Below are positions 41,681-54,959 of a stretch of 64,000 nucleotides of DNA, piece by piece. The stretch is from assembly GCA_902567495.1 (NCBI GenBank), contig CACFMO010000006.1, positions 1-64,000 of the forward strand, read 5' to 3'. Source of the DNA: an uncultured Pelagibacteraceae bacterium. GTDB taxonomy: Bacteria > Pseudomonadota > Alphaproteobacteria > Pelagibacterales > Pelagibacteraceae. The position numbers were made by a program, and so were the translations under genes. The notes under the pieces are model-generated. The model was given only the letters and a program-made list of their open reading frames with translations, was not told the DNA's origin and made no database searches. Position 1 is the stretch's first letter. The number at the start of each line of letters is the position of its first letter.

Positions 41681-43018
41681 ATGAAAAAAATTATTTTTAT
41701 TTTATTTTTATCTGTTTTAAGCTGGAATAGTTCTCAGGCCTTAATTACTGTAGATATTACAAGAGGAAATTTAGATCCGTTACCAATTGCTGTTTCACCA
41801 CTACACGTAGATACAGAATCTGAAAAAATTCCTTCATTTGAAACATCAACATTAGGGTCAGAAATTTCTAAAATCATAGAAAAAAACTTTAAATCAACAG
41901 GATTATTTAATCCACTAAAGAAAGATTCTTTTGTTCAAAAACCAGATATTGCACATTTAAAACCAAGGTTTGAGGACTGGCGTTTAATTAAGGCCCAGGC
42001 ACTTGTTACGGGTAAGTTATTAATAAAGAATAATAAATTAAAAGTGGAATTTAGACTTTGGGACCTAACTGCAGCAAAAGAAATGGTTGCTCTATCATTC
42101 ACAACCACACCAAATAACTGGAGAAGAGTTGCACATATAATTTCAGATAAAATATACGAGAGACTTACTGGAGAATCTGGTTATTTTGATACTAGAATTG
42201 CATATGTCTCAGAAACAGGGCCTAAGAACCAAAGAGTAAAAAAGCTTGCCCTAATGGATCAGGATGGTTTTAATACAAAATACTTAACTCTTGGTAATGA
42301 ATTAGTTTTAACACCGAGGTTTAATCCAACTAATCAGTTAGTTACGTACCTCTCCTATTTTAAAAATATGCCTAGAGTTTACCTGCTAGATATTGAAACT
42401 GGCATACAAGAAGTTGTTGGAAATTTTCCTGGAATGACATTTGCTCCTAGATTTTCTCCAGATGGTAAAAAAATTATTATGAGTTTTGCTAAAGATGGGA
42501 ATTCAGATATATATTCTATGGACTTAGAAACAAGAGTAGTTGAACAAATTACCAAACATCCTTCAATTGATACTTCACCATCTTATTCACCGGACGGCAA
42601 GTATATAACTTTTAATTCTGATAGGAGTGGACTTCAACAAATATATGTAATGAGGAGCGATGGTACTCAAGTAAAAAGAATTACACATGGATCAGGTCTC
42701 TACGGAACACCTGTTTGGTCTCCAAGAGGAGATTTAATAGCCTTTACAAAAGTTAGAAAAGGAAGATTTTATATTGGTGTAATGCGATCTGATGGTACTG
42801 GAGAAAGACTTTTAACTGAAAATTTTTATCAGGAAGCTCCTTCTTGGTCACCTAATGGAAGGGTTTTGATTTTTTACAGGGAGACTAAATCCGATAGTAA
42901 AGGAAAAGGTTTTTCCGCAAAATTGTGGTCTATAGACATTACCGGTTATAATGAGAGAAGGTTAAAAACTGAGACTGACGCTTCGGACCCATCTTGGTCC
43001 TCATTACTGTCAAAGTAG
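41681..43018 (+). CDS. tolB: Tol-Pal system beta-propeller protein TolB
   Basis: 445 residues: an N-terminal signal peptide (cut probably after SSQA near 20), a TolB N-terminal domain (residues 20-160), and a six-bladed propeller whose blades repeat [30 protein letters not shown] and [10 protein letters not shown]. It is periplasmic and links TolA to Pal. It follows tolA after 3 nt, and pal follows after 85 nt. Confidence 0.94.
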   Translation: MKKIIFILFLSVLSWNSSQALITVDITRGNLDPLPIAVSPLHVDTESEKIPSFETSTLGSEISKIIEKNFKSTGLFNPLKKDSFVQKPDIAHLKPRFEDWRLIKAQALVTGKLLIKNNKLKVEFRLWDLTAAKEMVALSFTTTPNNWRRVAHIISDKIYERLTGESGYFDTRIAYVSETGPKNQRVKKLALMDQDGFNTKYLTLGNELVLTPRFNPTNQLVTYLSYFKNMPRVYLLDIETGIQEVVGNFPGMTFAPRFSPDGKKIIMSFAKDGNSDIYSMDLETRVVEQITKHPSIDTSPSYSPDGKYITFNSDRSGLQQIYVMRSDGTQVKRITHGSGLYGTPVWSPRGDLIAFTKVRKGRFYIGVMRSDGTGERLLTENFYQEAPSWSPNGRVLIFYRETKSDSKGKGFSAKLWSIDITGYNERRLKTETDASDPSWSSLLSK

Positions 43019-43103
43019 TGATTTTTCAAGTACAATTTACACTTGCAAGATTTCTAAAAATTTGAAATATTGCAGCTACCTTAAATATATTTAGGAGTTA
43101 ATA

Positions 43104-43583
43104 ATGAAATTTAATAAAGCCATAAAGAACCTTTTTATAGTTTTATTTAGTACGCTGTTAATATCAGCTTGTTCTACAGCTAAGAAAGCAAATGTAGATA
43201 CAGCTAATGATGTGTATACAGGAACAGATACGGTTGAGTTTTTAGCAAAAGGCGTTCCAGATAGAATATTTTTTGCGACTAACAAATCTAAACTGACTAC
43301 TGCTTCAAGAGATACATTAAGAAAACAGGCTACTTGGATGAGAAAAAATAAAGATGTAACTGTTACAGTTGAAGGTCATGCCGATGAGCGAGGTACAAGA
43401 GAGTACAACTTAGCCTTAGGCGAAAGAAGAGCCAATGCAGCAAAAGATTATTTGATGACATATGGCGTTTCTGGAAAAAGAATATCGGTAATCAGTTATG
43501 GTAAAGAAAGACCGGTTAACCCGGCTAGCTCACCATTGGCTTGGTCTCAAAATAGAAGATCAGTTACTGTAAAAGCAAATTAA
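43104..43583 (+). CDS. pal: Peptidoglycan-associated lipoprotein
   Basis: 159 residues: a lipoprotein signal with lipobox LLISAC (cysteine 23), then an OmpA-like peptidoglycan-binding domain with FFATNKSKLT, VEGHADERGTREYN and LGERRANAAKDYL. Anchored in the outer membrane, it completes the Tol-Pal complex. An AGGAG at 43092-43096 is a strong ribosome-binding site, and the 85-nt upstream gap leaves room for its own promoter. A strong terminator follows. Confidence 0.95.
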   Translation: MKFNKAIKNLFIVLFSTLLISACSTAKKANVDTANDVYTGTDTVEFLAKGVPDRIFFATNKSKLTTASRDTLRKQATWMRKNKDVTVTVEGHADERGTREYNLALGERRANAAKDYLMTYGVSGKRISVISYGKERPVNPASSPLAWSQNRRSVTVKAN

Positions 43584-43604
43584 ACCTTATTAAGCTTATT
43601 ATGA

Positions 43605-43638
43605 AGACCCCTGTTGTAAAAACAGGGGTCTTTTTTTT
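43605..43638 (+). terminator. Rho-independent terminator after pal
   Basis: AGACCCCTGTT pairs perfectly with AACAGGGGTCT over 11 bp across a 5-nt loop, followed by eight T residues. It is the strongest plus-strand terminator seen in the window and closes the tolQRAB-pal unit, leaving cpoB with its own start only about 30 nt on. Confidence 0.93.
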
Positions 43639-43666
43639 GCCATCTTGTATATTTAAAAAATGAAAA

Positions 43667-44635
43667 ATGATTCTTAAAAAGCACAATTTCTTAGTTGTAA
43701 CTTTTTTTTTAGTTATATTTTTATTCATCTCAAACTTTATTAAGGCTGAGGAAGAAAACTCAAATAATATTTCAACAGAAATTCAACAATTAAAACAAGA
43801 TCTAAAAACACTTGAAAAAGCTGTTTATAAATCTTCGCAAGTTACAACTTCATCAAATTCTTCATCTAACAGTCTAAACGAAGATATTCTGACACGACAT
43901 CTTTTAAAACTTAACGAAATAGAAACACAATTTCAAAATTTAACAAATAAGTTTGAAGAAATTAATTTTAAAATGGATAAGTTATCTAAAAGAATAACAA
44001 AAATGCAAACTGATAACCAAATGAGGTTTAGTGATTTGGAAAATAATCCTGAAAACATAGCTGAAGATAAAAAAGTTTCAAAAAAGAAAAAATTACCTGG
44101 AACCGATCTCCCAGAGAATCTTGGTAGAATATCAGATGATGATCTTAAAAATACAAAGGAAGTTCAAAAAACACAATCGGTTGAATCTGCTGGACTAGTC
44201 GTAACAGAAAAAGCTTCTCCATCTAAATCTTTGTTACCAAACAAATCTCCCAGAGAGCAATATGACTTTGCAGTAAGCTTTATAAAAGTCGGTGATTATG
44301 AAACTGCTGAATTTGCTCTAAGAGAATTTATTGACAAAAACAAAAGTAATGACTTAGCAGGAAGTGCACAATATTGGTACGGAGAAACATTTAGGGTCAG
44401 ACAACTCTACCAAGACGCAGCTGCAGCATACTTAGATGGTTATCAAAATTATCCTAAAAGTAAAAAAGCTCCGATTAATTTACTGAAACTTGGTAGTACA
44501 CTAGTTCAACTTGGTGAAAAAGATCAAGGATGTTTGATGATACAGGGAGTAAAAAAACAATATCCAAAAGCAAGCAAGTCTGTGTTACAAAAAGCAGAAT
44601 ATGAGAATAAAAGATTCAAATGTAAAAAGACATAA
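43667..44635 (+). CDS. cpoB: Cell-division coordinator CpoB (YbgF)
   Basis: 322 residues: signal peptide (hydrophobic 8-24, cut near FIKAEE), a coiled-coil region of about 30-125 that trimerises, a linker, and TPR repeats from about 205 to 320 starting SPREQYDFAVSFIKVGDYETAE. Periplasmic partner of TolA and of penicillin-binding proteins. It lies downstream of pal as in most Gram-negatives, but beyond a terminator. It overlaps the annotated tilS start by 35 nt. Confidence 0.88.
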   Translation: MILKKHNFLVVTFFLVIFLFISNFIKAEEENSNNISTEIQQLKQDLKTLEKAVYKSSQVTTSSNSSSNSLNEDILTRHLLKLNEIETQFQNLTNKFEEINFKMDKLSKRITKMQTDNQMRFSDLENNPENIAEDKKVSKKKKLPGTDLPENLGRISDDDLKNTKEVQKTQSVESAGLVVTEKASPSKSLLPNKSPREQYDFAVSFIKVGDYETAEFALREFIDKNKSNDLAGSAQYWYGETFRVRQLYQDAAAAYLDGYQNYPKSKKAPINLLKLGSTLVQLGEKDQGCLMIQGVKKQYPKASKSVLQKAEYENKRFKCKKT

Positions 44636-45599
44636 CTATTCTGACATTTATAAAAAAGTAAATCTAATCTTAAAAAAATACAAAAAAAATAATTCTTTTG
44701 TTGTTGGCGTATCTGGTGGACCGGATAGCTTAGCATTAGTTTCAATAACAAAAAGTATTGCGGTAGAAAAAAAATATAAGTTTTTTTTTGCGCTAGTTGA
44801 TCACGGACTTAGAAAGAATTCTAATAAAGAAGCTTTAAGTATAAAAAAACTCCTTAAAAAACAAAATTTAACACTATCAATTTTAAAAAATAAGCAAAAA
44901 ATTACAAAGAATATTCAAAAAAAAGCAAGAGATATAAGATACGAATTACTTGGAAAATTTTGCGAAAAGAAAAATGCTAAATCCCTTTTAGTTGCACACC
45001 ACCAGGATGATCAGATTGAAACTTTTTTAATACGATTGTCAAGGGGGAGCGGTGTCGAGGGACTTTCATCCATGCAGGAAATGACAATACTTAAAAATGG
45101 AACAAGACTAATACGTCCATTTCTTGATTTTAAAAAAACTGATCTTATTAAAATAGCTAAAAATATTTTTGGTAAAACTCTTAAGGATCCAAGTAATAAA
45201 AATAAAAAATTTTTAAGAACTAATATTAGAGTATTAAAACAAAATTTAGAAAATAAAGGCATAAATATAGAAAAAATTTCTAGATCTATAAAAAATATTG
45301 CCTCAACTAGGGAAGCAATAGAATTTTACGTAGCAAAAAGTATAAAAAAATTTGTAGTTTTTGAGAATAAAAAAGCCATTCTTAATTTTGTAAAGTTTCA
45401 GAAGGAACCTTTAGAAATCAGATTTAGAATAATGAACAGCGTCATTAAAAATATCTCAAAATCTTATTATCCCCCGAGATCAATTAAAGTTTTAAATTTA
45501 ATTGAAGGATTTCAAAGAATCAGGGTCAAGAAGTGCACTTTAGGGGGGTGTATTTTTGAAAAGAAAAAAAATTTTTTGCATGTGACAAAAGAATATTAA
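44601..45599 (+). CDS. tilS: tRNA(Ile)-lysidine synthase
   Basis: 332 residues: the N-type ATP-pyrophosphatase P-loop SGGPDS near 39-44, ALVDHGLR near 66-73, VAHHQDDQIETFLIRL near 130-145 and RPFLDF. TilS makes lysidine at the wobble base of the AUA-reading tRNA-Ile, so it is essential in an AT-rich genome that uses ATA heavily. The C-terminal domain is shorter than in E. coli TilS. I keep the ATG at 44601, although it overlaps cpoB by 35 nt, because no later start lies before the P-loop. Confidence 0.88.
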   Translation: MRIKDSNVKRHNYSDIYKKVNLILKKYKKNNSFVVGVSGGPDSLALVSITKSIAVEKKYKFFFALVDHGLRKNSNKEALSIKKLLKKQNLTLSILKNKQKITKNIQKKARDIRYELLGKFCEKKNAKSLLVAHHQDDQIETFLIRLSRGSGVEGLSSMQEMTILKNGTRLIRPFLDFKKTDLIKIAKNIFGKTLKDPSNKNKKFLRTNIRVLKQNLENKGINIEKISRSIKNIASTREAIEFYVAKSIKKFVVFENKKAILNFVKFQKEPLEIRFRIMNSVIKNISKSYYPPRSIKVLNLIEGFQRIRVKKCTLGGCIFEKKKNFLHVTKEY

Positions 45600-45668
45600 A
45601 ATATCCAATAAAAAGGGTGAATTTTGTTACACATACTACAATTTGCCATATTTTAATATTAATCTAGT

Positions 45669-45696
45669 TTGACATACTTGTTAAATTAATAAAAAT
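45669..45696 (+). promoter_or_regulatory. Possible promoter for ftsH
   Basis: A perfect TTGACA at 45669-45674 is followed after 16 nt by AAAAAT, a poor -10. The 114-nt gap between tilS and ftsH is otherwise only AT-rich and shows no hairpin. Confidence 0.28.
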
Positions 45697-45713
45697 AACT
45701 ATTTATATATATA

Positions 45714-47612
45714 ATGAATTTTAGAAATGTACTAATGTGGGGTCTTATAATCTTACTCTCAGTAGGATTATTTAATCTTTTCCAAAACCCCGAAAGAGCA
45801 AACCAGAATAGTAATCAAATTGCCTTTTCAACATTCTTAGAAGAGGTTGATAACGGCAGAGTTGTTGAAGTTGAAATTCAAGGAAATAATATTAACGGTA
45901 CTTTATCAGACGGATCAAAGTTCAAAACTTATTCACCAAATTACCCAGATTTAGTAAACAAACTTTCTGATAAAAATGTCAGTATAAACGCTGCTCCCGT
46001 TGAGGATAAGATGCCTTCTTTATTAGGCGTTCTATTGTCTTGGTTCCCAATGTTACTCTTAATTGGTGTTTGGATATTTTTCATGCGTCAAATGCAAGGT
46101 GGTAGAGGTGGTGCAATGGGATTTGGAAAATCAAAAGCAAAGTTATTAAATGAGGCCCAGGGCAAAGTTACTTTTAACGATGTTGCAGGTATTGAAGAAG
46201 CAAAAGAAGAAGTAGAAGAGATAGTTGATTTTTTAAAAGATCCAAGAAAGTTTAGAAAACTTGGAGGAAAAATTCCTAAAGGAGCTTTATTAATAGGACC
46301 ACCAGGTACAGGTAAAACACTTTTAGCAAAAGCTATAGCAGGCGAGGCTAATGTACCTTTCTTTACAATTTCAGGTTCTGATTTTGTGGAAATGTTTGTT
46401 GGAGTTGGAGCTTCAAGAGTTAGAGATATGTTTGAGCAAGGAAAAAAACATGCTCCATGTATTATTTTCATTGATGAGATCGATGCGGTTGGAAGAAGCA
46501 GAGGAGCAGGTCTAGGTGGTGGTAACGATGAAAGAGAACAAACTTTAAACCAACTTTTAGTTGAGATGGATGGTTTTGACACCAATGAAGGAATTATTTT
46601 AATAGCAGCAACAAATAGACCTGATGTTTTAGATCCCGCTCTATTAAGACCAGGTAGATTTGATAGACAAGTTGTAGTGCCTAATCCTGATATTTTAGGA
46701 AGAGAAGCTATTTTAAAAGTTCATGTTAAAAAAATAAATACTGGTCCGGATGTAAAACTTAGAACCATAGCTAGAGGAACTCCTGGTTTTTCTGGAGCCG
46801 ATTTAGCAAATCTAATTAACGAGTCTGCTCTATTGGCTGCAAGAAAAAACAAAAGAGTAGTTACAATGATTGATATAGAGGAAGCTAAAGACAAGGTAAT
46901 GATGGGCGCCGAAAGAAGATCAATGGTAATGACAGAAGAGGAAAAGAAGTTAACCGCATATCATGAAGGAGGTCACGCTATTGTTGCTTTAAATGAAAAA
47001 GCATCCGACCCTATACACAAAGCAACCATTATACCTAGAGGAAGAGCTTTAGGAATGGTTATGAGATTGCCGGAGAGAGATCAACTTTCTGTTACAAGAG
47101 AAAAAATGTATTCAGATATAGCTGTGGCAATGGGGGGTAGGATTGCTGAAGAGATTATATTTGGTTATGAGAAAATAACATCTGGTGCTTCATCTGATAT
47201 TGATATGGCTACTAAAATGGCAAAAAATATGGTTACAAGATATGGCATGAGTAAAAGTTTAGGAACCATAGCTTACGGAGAAAATGAAGACGAGGTGTTT
47301 TTGGGAAGATCAATTACTAGACAGCAAAATATGTCTGAAGATACTGCAAAAAAAGTAGACTCTGAAGTTAAAAAAATTGTAGATACTGGATACGAGAGAG
47401 CCAGAACAGTTTTAACTGAAAAAATAGACGATCTTCACAAAATAGCCAAGGCTTTATTAATTTACGAAACTCTAACAGGCGATGAAATTAGAGATCTTAT
47501 ACTTAAAAATATTCAACCAACCAAACTTTCTAAAAAACAGGAAGAAGAAGCTGATGATAAAGCATCCTCAGCAATAGATTCTATTGGTCTAAAACCAAAA
47601 CCAGCACTATAA
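45714..47612 (+). CDS. ftsH: ATP-dependent zinc metalloprotease FtsH
   Basis: 632 residues: two membrane helices (about 6-24 and 103-124) flank a periplasmic loop, then an AAA domain with Walker A GPPGTGKT (195-202), Walker B IIFIDEID, second-region-of-homology [20 protein letters not shown] and the zinc motif HEGGH near 417. It degrades misassembled membrane proteins and regulators such as RpoH (52104-53003). Order tilS-ftsH-folP-glmM is the standard alphaproteobacterial one. Confidence 0.96.
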   Translation: MNFRNVLMWGLIILLSVGLFNLFQNPERANQNSNQIAFSTFLEEVDNGRVVEVEIQGNNINGTLSDGSKFKTYSPNYPDLVNKLSDKNVSINAAPVEDKMPSLLGVLLSWFPMLLLIGVWIFFMRQMQGGRGGAMGFGKSKAKLLNEAQGKVTFNDVAGIEEAKEEVEEIVDFLKDPRKFRKLGGKIPKGALLIGPPGTGKTLLAKAIAGEANVPFFTISGSDFVEMFVGVGASRVRDMFEQGKKHAPCIIFIDEIDAVGRSRGAGLGGGNDEREQTLNQLLVEMDGFDTNEGIILIAATNRPDVLDPALLRPGRFDRQVVVPNPDILGREAILKVHVKKINTGPDVKLRTIARGTPGFSGADLANLINESALLAARKNKRVVTMIDIEEAKDKVMMGAERRSMVMTEEEKKLTAYHEGGHAIVALNEKASDPIHKATIIPRGRALGMVMRLPERDQLSVTREKMYSDIAVAMGGRIAEEIIFGYEKITSGASSDIDMATKMAKNMVTRYGMSKSLGTIAYGENEDEVFLGRSITRQQNMSEDTAKKVDSEVKKIVDTGYERARTVLTEKIDDLHKIAKALLIYETLTGDEIRDLILKNIQPTKLSKKQEEEADDKASSAIDSIGLKPKPAL

Positions 47613-47621
47613 TAACTTATC

Positions 47622-48683
47622 ATGAGAAAATATTACACGAGGGCGTGTAATTTTTATCATGGAAGTGAAGCAACAAGATTAATCCAAAAAAAAAAAGCAC
47701 TTCCATTAAACGGTAAGAACAATATTGCCTTCGATAGTATCGAAATTTTTTCGAGAGAAAAAAGGGGAGTAAAAGTTAACTTAATAAATATTAATAAAGT
47801 TTCTAGATTAAATAAAAATATCAGAAAAATTGTTAATGAAGATCTAATTAAAATTGCATCAAAGAGAAAGGATTTTCTTAAACATATTAATTTTCAATCC
47901 CCATCAATTATGGGTATTCTTAATCTTACCCCTGATAGCTTTTCAGATGGAGGAAAATTTAATAACTTCAGTAAGGCATTTAAGCAAATTTCTAACATGA
48001 TAAAATCTGGAGCAGATATCATTGATGTTGGTGGAGAGTCTACTCGGCCAGGTTCAAAAACGATTGATCCGAAAATTGAGTGGGAGAGAATTAAGTATGT
48101 TTTATATAATTTTAAAAAAAAATATAAAAAAATTTGTTTATCAGTTGATACACGAAAATCCGATATAATGGTTAAAAGTATTACCTGCGGCGCAGATCTA
48201 ATAAATGATGTGTCAGGTTTTAATCACGATCCCTTTGCACTTATTAAATTAAGAGATTTTAATATTCCAAAAGTTTTGCATCATATGCAAGGAACCCCAA
48301 AAACAATGCAAAGGAATCCAAAATACAAAAATGTTTTACTAGATATTTATGACTTTTTTGAAAAAGAAATTTCAAATATTACAGATAATAAAAAAATTAT
48401 AATAGATCCAGGGATTGGTTTTGGTAAAACTCTGAAACATAATTTGACTTTAATTTCCAATATATCTTTGTTTCATAGCCTTGGCTTTCCTATTTTGGTT
48501 GGGACTTCAAGAAAAAGATTCATTAATCAAATATCTGGCGAGTACGATAGTAAAGATAGAACAGGAGGAACATTAGCATCAGTTCTTTACTTGTTATCCC
48601 AAGGTGTACAAATTTTCAGAGTGCACAATGTAAGGGAAGTTAAGCAAGGAATAATGGTGCACGAAAAAATTAATGAAAAATAA
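47622..48683 (+). CDS. folP: Dihydropteroate synthase
   Basis: 353 residues. The catalytic barrel starts near 98 with IMGILNLTPDSFSDGGKF, followed by GADIIDVGGESTRPGS near 133-148, INDVSGF near 198, DPGIGFGKT and GTSRKRFI; these are the pterin and pABA sites. The first 90 residues or so are an extra N-terminal region without recognisable motifs, seen in several alphaproteobacterial FolP proteins. It condenses pABA with dihydropterin pyrophosphate. It overlaps glmM by 11 nt. Confidence 0.9.
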   Translation: MRKYYTRACNFYHGSEATRLIQKKKALPLNGKNNIAFDSIEIFSREKRGVKVNLININKVSRLNKNIRKIVNEDLIKIASKRKDFLKHINFQSPSIMGILNLTPDSFSDGGKFNNFSKAFKQISNMIKSGADIIDVGGESTRPGSKTIDPKIEWERIKYVLYNFKKKYKKICLSVDTRKSDIMVKSITCGADLINDVSGFNHDPFALIKLRDFNIPKVLHHMQGTPKTMQRNPKYKNVLLDIYDFFEKEISNITDNKKIIIDPGIGFGKTLKHNLTLISNISLFHSLGFPILVGTSRKRFINQISGEYDSKDRTGGTLASVLYLLSQGVQIFRVHNVREVKQGIMVHEKINEK

Positions 48684-50004
48684 ATATTTTGGAACAGACG
48701 GTATTAGAGGGACAGTAAATCAAGGAAATATAACTGGAGAAAAATTTTTTAAATTTGGTCTTGCTTCGGGTAATTATTTTAAAAATCAAAAAAAATCAAA
48801 ACAAATAGCTATAATTGCAAAGGATACTAGATTATCAGGATATACTTTAGAACCAGCACTAGTTTCTGGTTTAGTATCTGGTGGAATGCATGTTTATACT
48901 TTAGGTCCTTTACCCACAAATGGTTTAGCTATGTTGACTAAATCTATGAAGGCTAATATGGGTATAATGATTACCGCATCACACAACCCTTACCATGATA
49001 ATGGACTGAAATTATTTGGTCCTGATGGGATGAAACTATCTGATAAAATTGAAAAAAAAATTGAAAAACTAATAGATGCAAAAAATACAAAACAGTTAAC
49101 AAACCCAAAATTATTGGGAAGAGTAAAGCGTCTCGAGGATGGAAATGATAAATATACAAAAATACTAAAAAATAACTTTCCAAACAATTTTCATCTAAAA
49201 GGTACTAAAATTGTTTTAGATTGTGCAAATGGAGCTTCTTATAAGGCCGCTCCTAAATTATTAAAAGCTCTTGGTGCACAAGTGATTTCTATAGGAGTGA
49301 AACCCAATGGATTAAATATTAATGAAAAATGTGGATCAACATATCCCTCAAAAATAAAGACTGCAGTTAAAAAACATAGAGCTAAAATTGGAATAGCATT
49401 TGATGGAGATGCTGACAGAGTAATTATGTGCGATGAAAAAGGAAAAATAATAGATGGCGATCAAATTATTGCAATGTTGGCTCGTAGATGGAAATCTAAA
49501 AAAATTTTAAAAGGTGGCGTAATTGGAACATTGATGTCCAATTATGGTTTAGAAAAATTTTTACATAATGAAAAAATAAGATTTTCAAGGTCTAAAGTTG
49601 GAGATAGATATGTTAAAGAAAAAATGAAAAAGCTTAATTATAATTTAGGTGGTGAACAGTCTGGGCACATTATTTTAGGAAAATTCGCAACAACTGGGGA
49701 TGGATTATTAGTAGCCTTAGAGGTTTTATTTTCTCTTAGAAAGGGCAAAAAAGCTAGCCAATTATTAAAAGTTTTTAAACCATTACCACAAACATTAGAA
49801 AACGTAGAAGTAAATGATAAAAATGTAATTAATAAATCAAAATGTAAAAATGCAATAAAGATAGCAAATAAGCTTATGGGTCAGAAGGGTAGAATTTTAG
49901 TTAGAAAATCTGGAACAGAACCAAAAATCAGGATAATGGCAGAGTCGTATGATAAAAGTTTAATTCTAAAATGTATAAAAATAATCAAAAGCTCGATAAA
50001 ATAA
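48673..50004 (+). CDS. glmM: Phosphoglucosamine mutase
   Basis: 443 residues: FGTDGIRG near 6-13, the phosphoserine loop TASHNPYHDNG (S103), the metal-binding FDGDADR near 244-250, the sugar-binding GGEQSGH near 330 and the phosphate-binding RKSGTEPKIRIM near 413. It converts glucosamine 6-phosphate to the 1-phosphate for UDP-GlcNAc and thus for peptidoglycan and LPS. Full family length. thiD starts at a TTG one base after its stop. Confidence 0.95.
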   Translation: MKNKYFGTDGIRGTVNQGNITGEKFFKFGLASGNYFKNQKKSKQIAIIAKDTRLSGYTLEPALVSGLVSGGMHVYTLGPLPTNGLAMLTKSMKANMGIMITASHNPYHDNGLKLFGPDGMKLSDKIEKKIEKLIDAKNTKQLTNPKLLGRVKRLEDGNDKYTKILKNNFPNNFHLKGTKIVLDCANGASYKAAPKLLKALGAQVISIGVKPNGLNINEKCGSTYPSKIKTAVKKHRAKIGIAFDGDADRVIMCDEKGKIIDGDQIIAMLARRWKSKKILKGGVIGTLMSNYGLEKFLHNEKIRFSRSKVGDRYVKEKMKKLNYNLGGEQSGHIILGKFATTGDGLLVALEVLFSLRKGKKASQLLKVFKPLPQTLENVEVNDKNVINKSKCKNAIKIANKLMGQKGRILVRKSGTEPKIRIMAESYDKSLILKCIKIIKSSIK

Positions 50005-50005
50005 T

Positions 50006-53003
<2,998 letters not shown>

Positions 53004-53033
53004 ATTGTATATATATTTATAAATTTTTATTGT

Positions 53034-54014
53034 TCAATTACCAAATTTGTCAAGAAAATCTAGTATTTTTTTAAAATCACCAGGTAATTTTGACTCAAAA
53101 TTAAGAAACTTTTTTTTTACTGGATGATAGAAGCCTAAACTTTTAGCATGTAATGCTTGCCGGTCAAAAGAAGAGAGTATTTTTTCAAATCTAAAATTAA
53201 TTTTTTTGAATTTTTGTTTCTTCTTGCCATACTTTTTGTCACCGATTAAGGGATGTCCTTTATATGCTAGATGTACTCTAATTTGATGAGTTCTACCTGT
53301 TTCTAAAATACATTCAATTAAACTCATTCTTGGTATTTCATTAGAACTGAATGTTTTTATAGTTTTATAGTTTGTTATGGCTTTCTTACCCAAACGATCA
53401 CTAACAGTCATTAGCTGCCTATTTTTTTTACTTCTAGAAATTAAAGTTGTTATCTTTCCATTCAAAGGTCTTATTACACCCCAAACTAGAGCCAAATATT
53501 TTCTTTTTATCGTATGATCACTGAATTGCTTAGAAAGACTATTGTGAGTTTTATTATTTTTGGCAATAACAATTAAACCACTTGTATCTTTATCAATTCT
53601 ATGAACTATGCCTGGTCTAAAATCCCCATTTATATTAGATAAATTATTTTTGTATAGGTAAATTAATCCATTTACCAAAGTCTCATTTTGATTTCCTGCC
53701 CCCGGATGTACAACCAGTCCACTTTTTTTGTTTATAATAATAAGGTCACTATCCTCGTGCACAATATCCAAATTTAATTTTTTGGGTTTCAAATCGTAAT
53801 TTGTTTTATCTGGAAAACTTACCTCAATTAAATCATCATTATTTACTTTTTCAGACGGAGAATTGATAAATTTTTTATTAATCTTAATATTCTTTGATAA
53901 GATTATTTTCTTTATTTGTGATCTGGTAAAATCATTTAGATTACTTGCCAAATACTTATCTAATCTGATCTTTTTTCCCAGATCCTTAGCTAAAAATGTT
54001 ATTGTTTTATTCAT
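53034..54014 (-). CDS. rluD: Ribosomal large subunit pseudouridine synthase, RluD family
   Basis: 326 residues: an S4-type RNA-binding domain (about 14-75, RLDKYLASNLNDFTRSQIKK) and a RluA-type catalytic domain with the aspartate motif HRIDKDTSGLIV near 137-148 and ETGRTHQIRVHL near 228. It makes pseudouridines in helix 69 of 23S rRNA if truly RluD. The rluD-rpoH neighbourhood is common in alphaproteobacteria. The first bases of its upstream region meet the oppositely oriented tRNA-Arg. Confidence 0.9.
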   Translation of the reverse strand: MNKTITFLAKDLGKKIRLDKYLASNLNDFTRSQIKKIILSKNIKINKKFINSPSEKVNNDDLIEVSFPDKTNYDLKPKKLNLDIVHEDSDLIIINKKSGLVVHPGAGNQNETLVNGLIYLYKNNLSNINGDFRPGIVHRIDKDTSGLIVIAKNNKTHNSLSKQFSDHTIKRKYLALVWGVIRPLNGKITTLISRSKKNRQLMTVSDRLGKKAITNYKTIKTFSSNEIPRMSLIECILETGRTHQIRVHLAYKGHPLIGDKKYGKKKQKFKKINFRFEKILSSFDRQALHAKSLGFYHPVKKKFLNFESKLPGDFKKILDFLDKFGN

Positions 54015-54043
54015 TTAATAATTTAAAAGTATTATATTCCTAG

Positions 54044-54121
54044 GGGCCGTTAGCTTCAACTGGATAGAGCGCACCGCTTCGGACGGTGAGGTTGAGGGTT
54101 CAAATCCTTCACGGCCCACCA
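54044..54121 (+). tRNA. tRNA-Arg (TCG anticodon)
   Basis: Acceptor GGGCCGT pairs with ACGGCCC, anticodon stem CACCG/CGGTG encloses CTTCGGA (anticodon TCG), T arm GAGGG/CCTTC, discriminator A and encoded CCA. It is transcribed rightward between two leftward genes and has no plus-strand gene behind it. Confidence 0.95.
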
Positions 54122-54140
54122 AAATAAAATAGTACAAGCT

Positions 54141-54956
54141 CTATAATATCCAGTTTTTATACTTAATCTTATTTTCTCTTAAAAATTTAGGGTAATTTTT
54201 GTCAATATTTATGATCTCAAATTTATAATCACGATCAAATAAATCTTGTCTATTTTTTAATCTATCGCTAATTTTTTCAACATCAACAAATTTATCTTTA
54301 TTAAATTCTTGGTGAGCATAACTCTGAATTTTATTCGATAGTTCTTTTGGTGTTTTTAAATCATTAAAATGCCAACCACCATCATTTAATATTTGTGGTT
54401 TTTGCGGTTTGTAAAATTTCCAAAAAGGTCTTTCTTTAACCTTGATATTTCTAAGCCATTGAGGTGATTTAAGATGTTTTTTTATACATATTTTTGTTCC
54501 AGGCCATTCCTTTATTGAAGTATTTAGTAAATTTAATTTTTGATGAAAATTTTTTTGTAGAAAACAAGCATACTTTTTTTCTTTATCAAATTCACTTATT
54601 TTATCTGGATTCGGAATTTCATCAAGATCTGAGATCATAACTAAATCATTTTCATCACAGCCCACCAAACCTCTACTTAAAGAATTTCGTTGATATTGAT
54701 CTCTCAGATGACTTTCCGACCAACCTTTTTTGTATTTACTTAAATTTTTAGGTAAATCATCGATTACTAAATAATTTATTTTATCTTTAAATTTTAAAAA
54801 ATTTTTTATATCAAAATTAAGCTTTTTATCTTTACCAGAATGAGTTTTTGTTGCTTCTGCTATTACAAATTTATCAACTGTTTCATTTAATATATTTAAC
54901 CTGATGTCGAGTAGCATATCTTCATCAAAATACATAAAACAGTCATATAGAGCCAT
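54141..54956 (-). CDS. Family 17 glycosyltransferase (beta-1,4-GlcNAc transferase-like)
   Basis: 271 residues resembling GT17 proteins, a family known from animal N-glycan-bisecting GlcNAc transferase and from scattered bacteria and large viruses. MALYDCFMYFDEDMLLDIRL at the start, FVIAEATKTHSGK near 31-43, the acidic MISDLDEIPNP near 107-117 that should bind metal, and GGWHFNDL near 194 are its marks. No signal or membrane segment. It lies between tRNA-Arg and an ABC-2 exporter, so it may modify the exported molecule. Donor and acceptor unknown. Confidence 0.8.
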   Translation of the reverse strand: MALYDCFMYFDEDMLLDIRLNILNETVDKFVIAEATKTHSGKDKKLNFDIKNFLKFKDKINYLVIDDLPKNLSKYKKGWSESHLRDQYQRNSLSRGLVGCDENDLVMISDLDEIPNPDKISEFDKEKKYACFLQKNFHQKLNLLNTSIKEWPGTKICIKKHLKSPQWLRNIKVKERPFWKFYKPQKPQILNDGGWHFNDLKTPKELSNKIQSYAHQEFNKDKFVDVEKISDRLKNRQDLFDRDYKFEIINIDKNYPKFLRENKIKYKNWIL

Positions 54957-54959
54957 TTA

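Noticed and set aside
43019-43103. Promoter for pal in the 85-nt gap after tolB
   Set aside because: Hexamers can be found but only with wrong spacing; the ribosome-binding site is the only clear signal.
46088-46585. 165-codon minus-strand open frame inside ftsH
   Set aside because: It is antisense to the conserved AAA domain, and its serine/proline-rich translation mirrors that coding strand.
54044-54141. Attachment site of an integrated element at tRNA-Arg
   Set aside because: No integrase and no repeat of the tRNA 3' end was noticed within the window.
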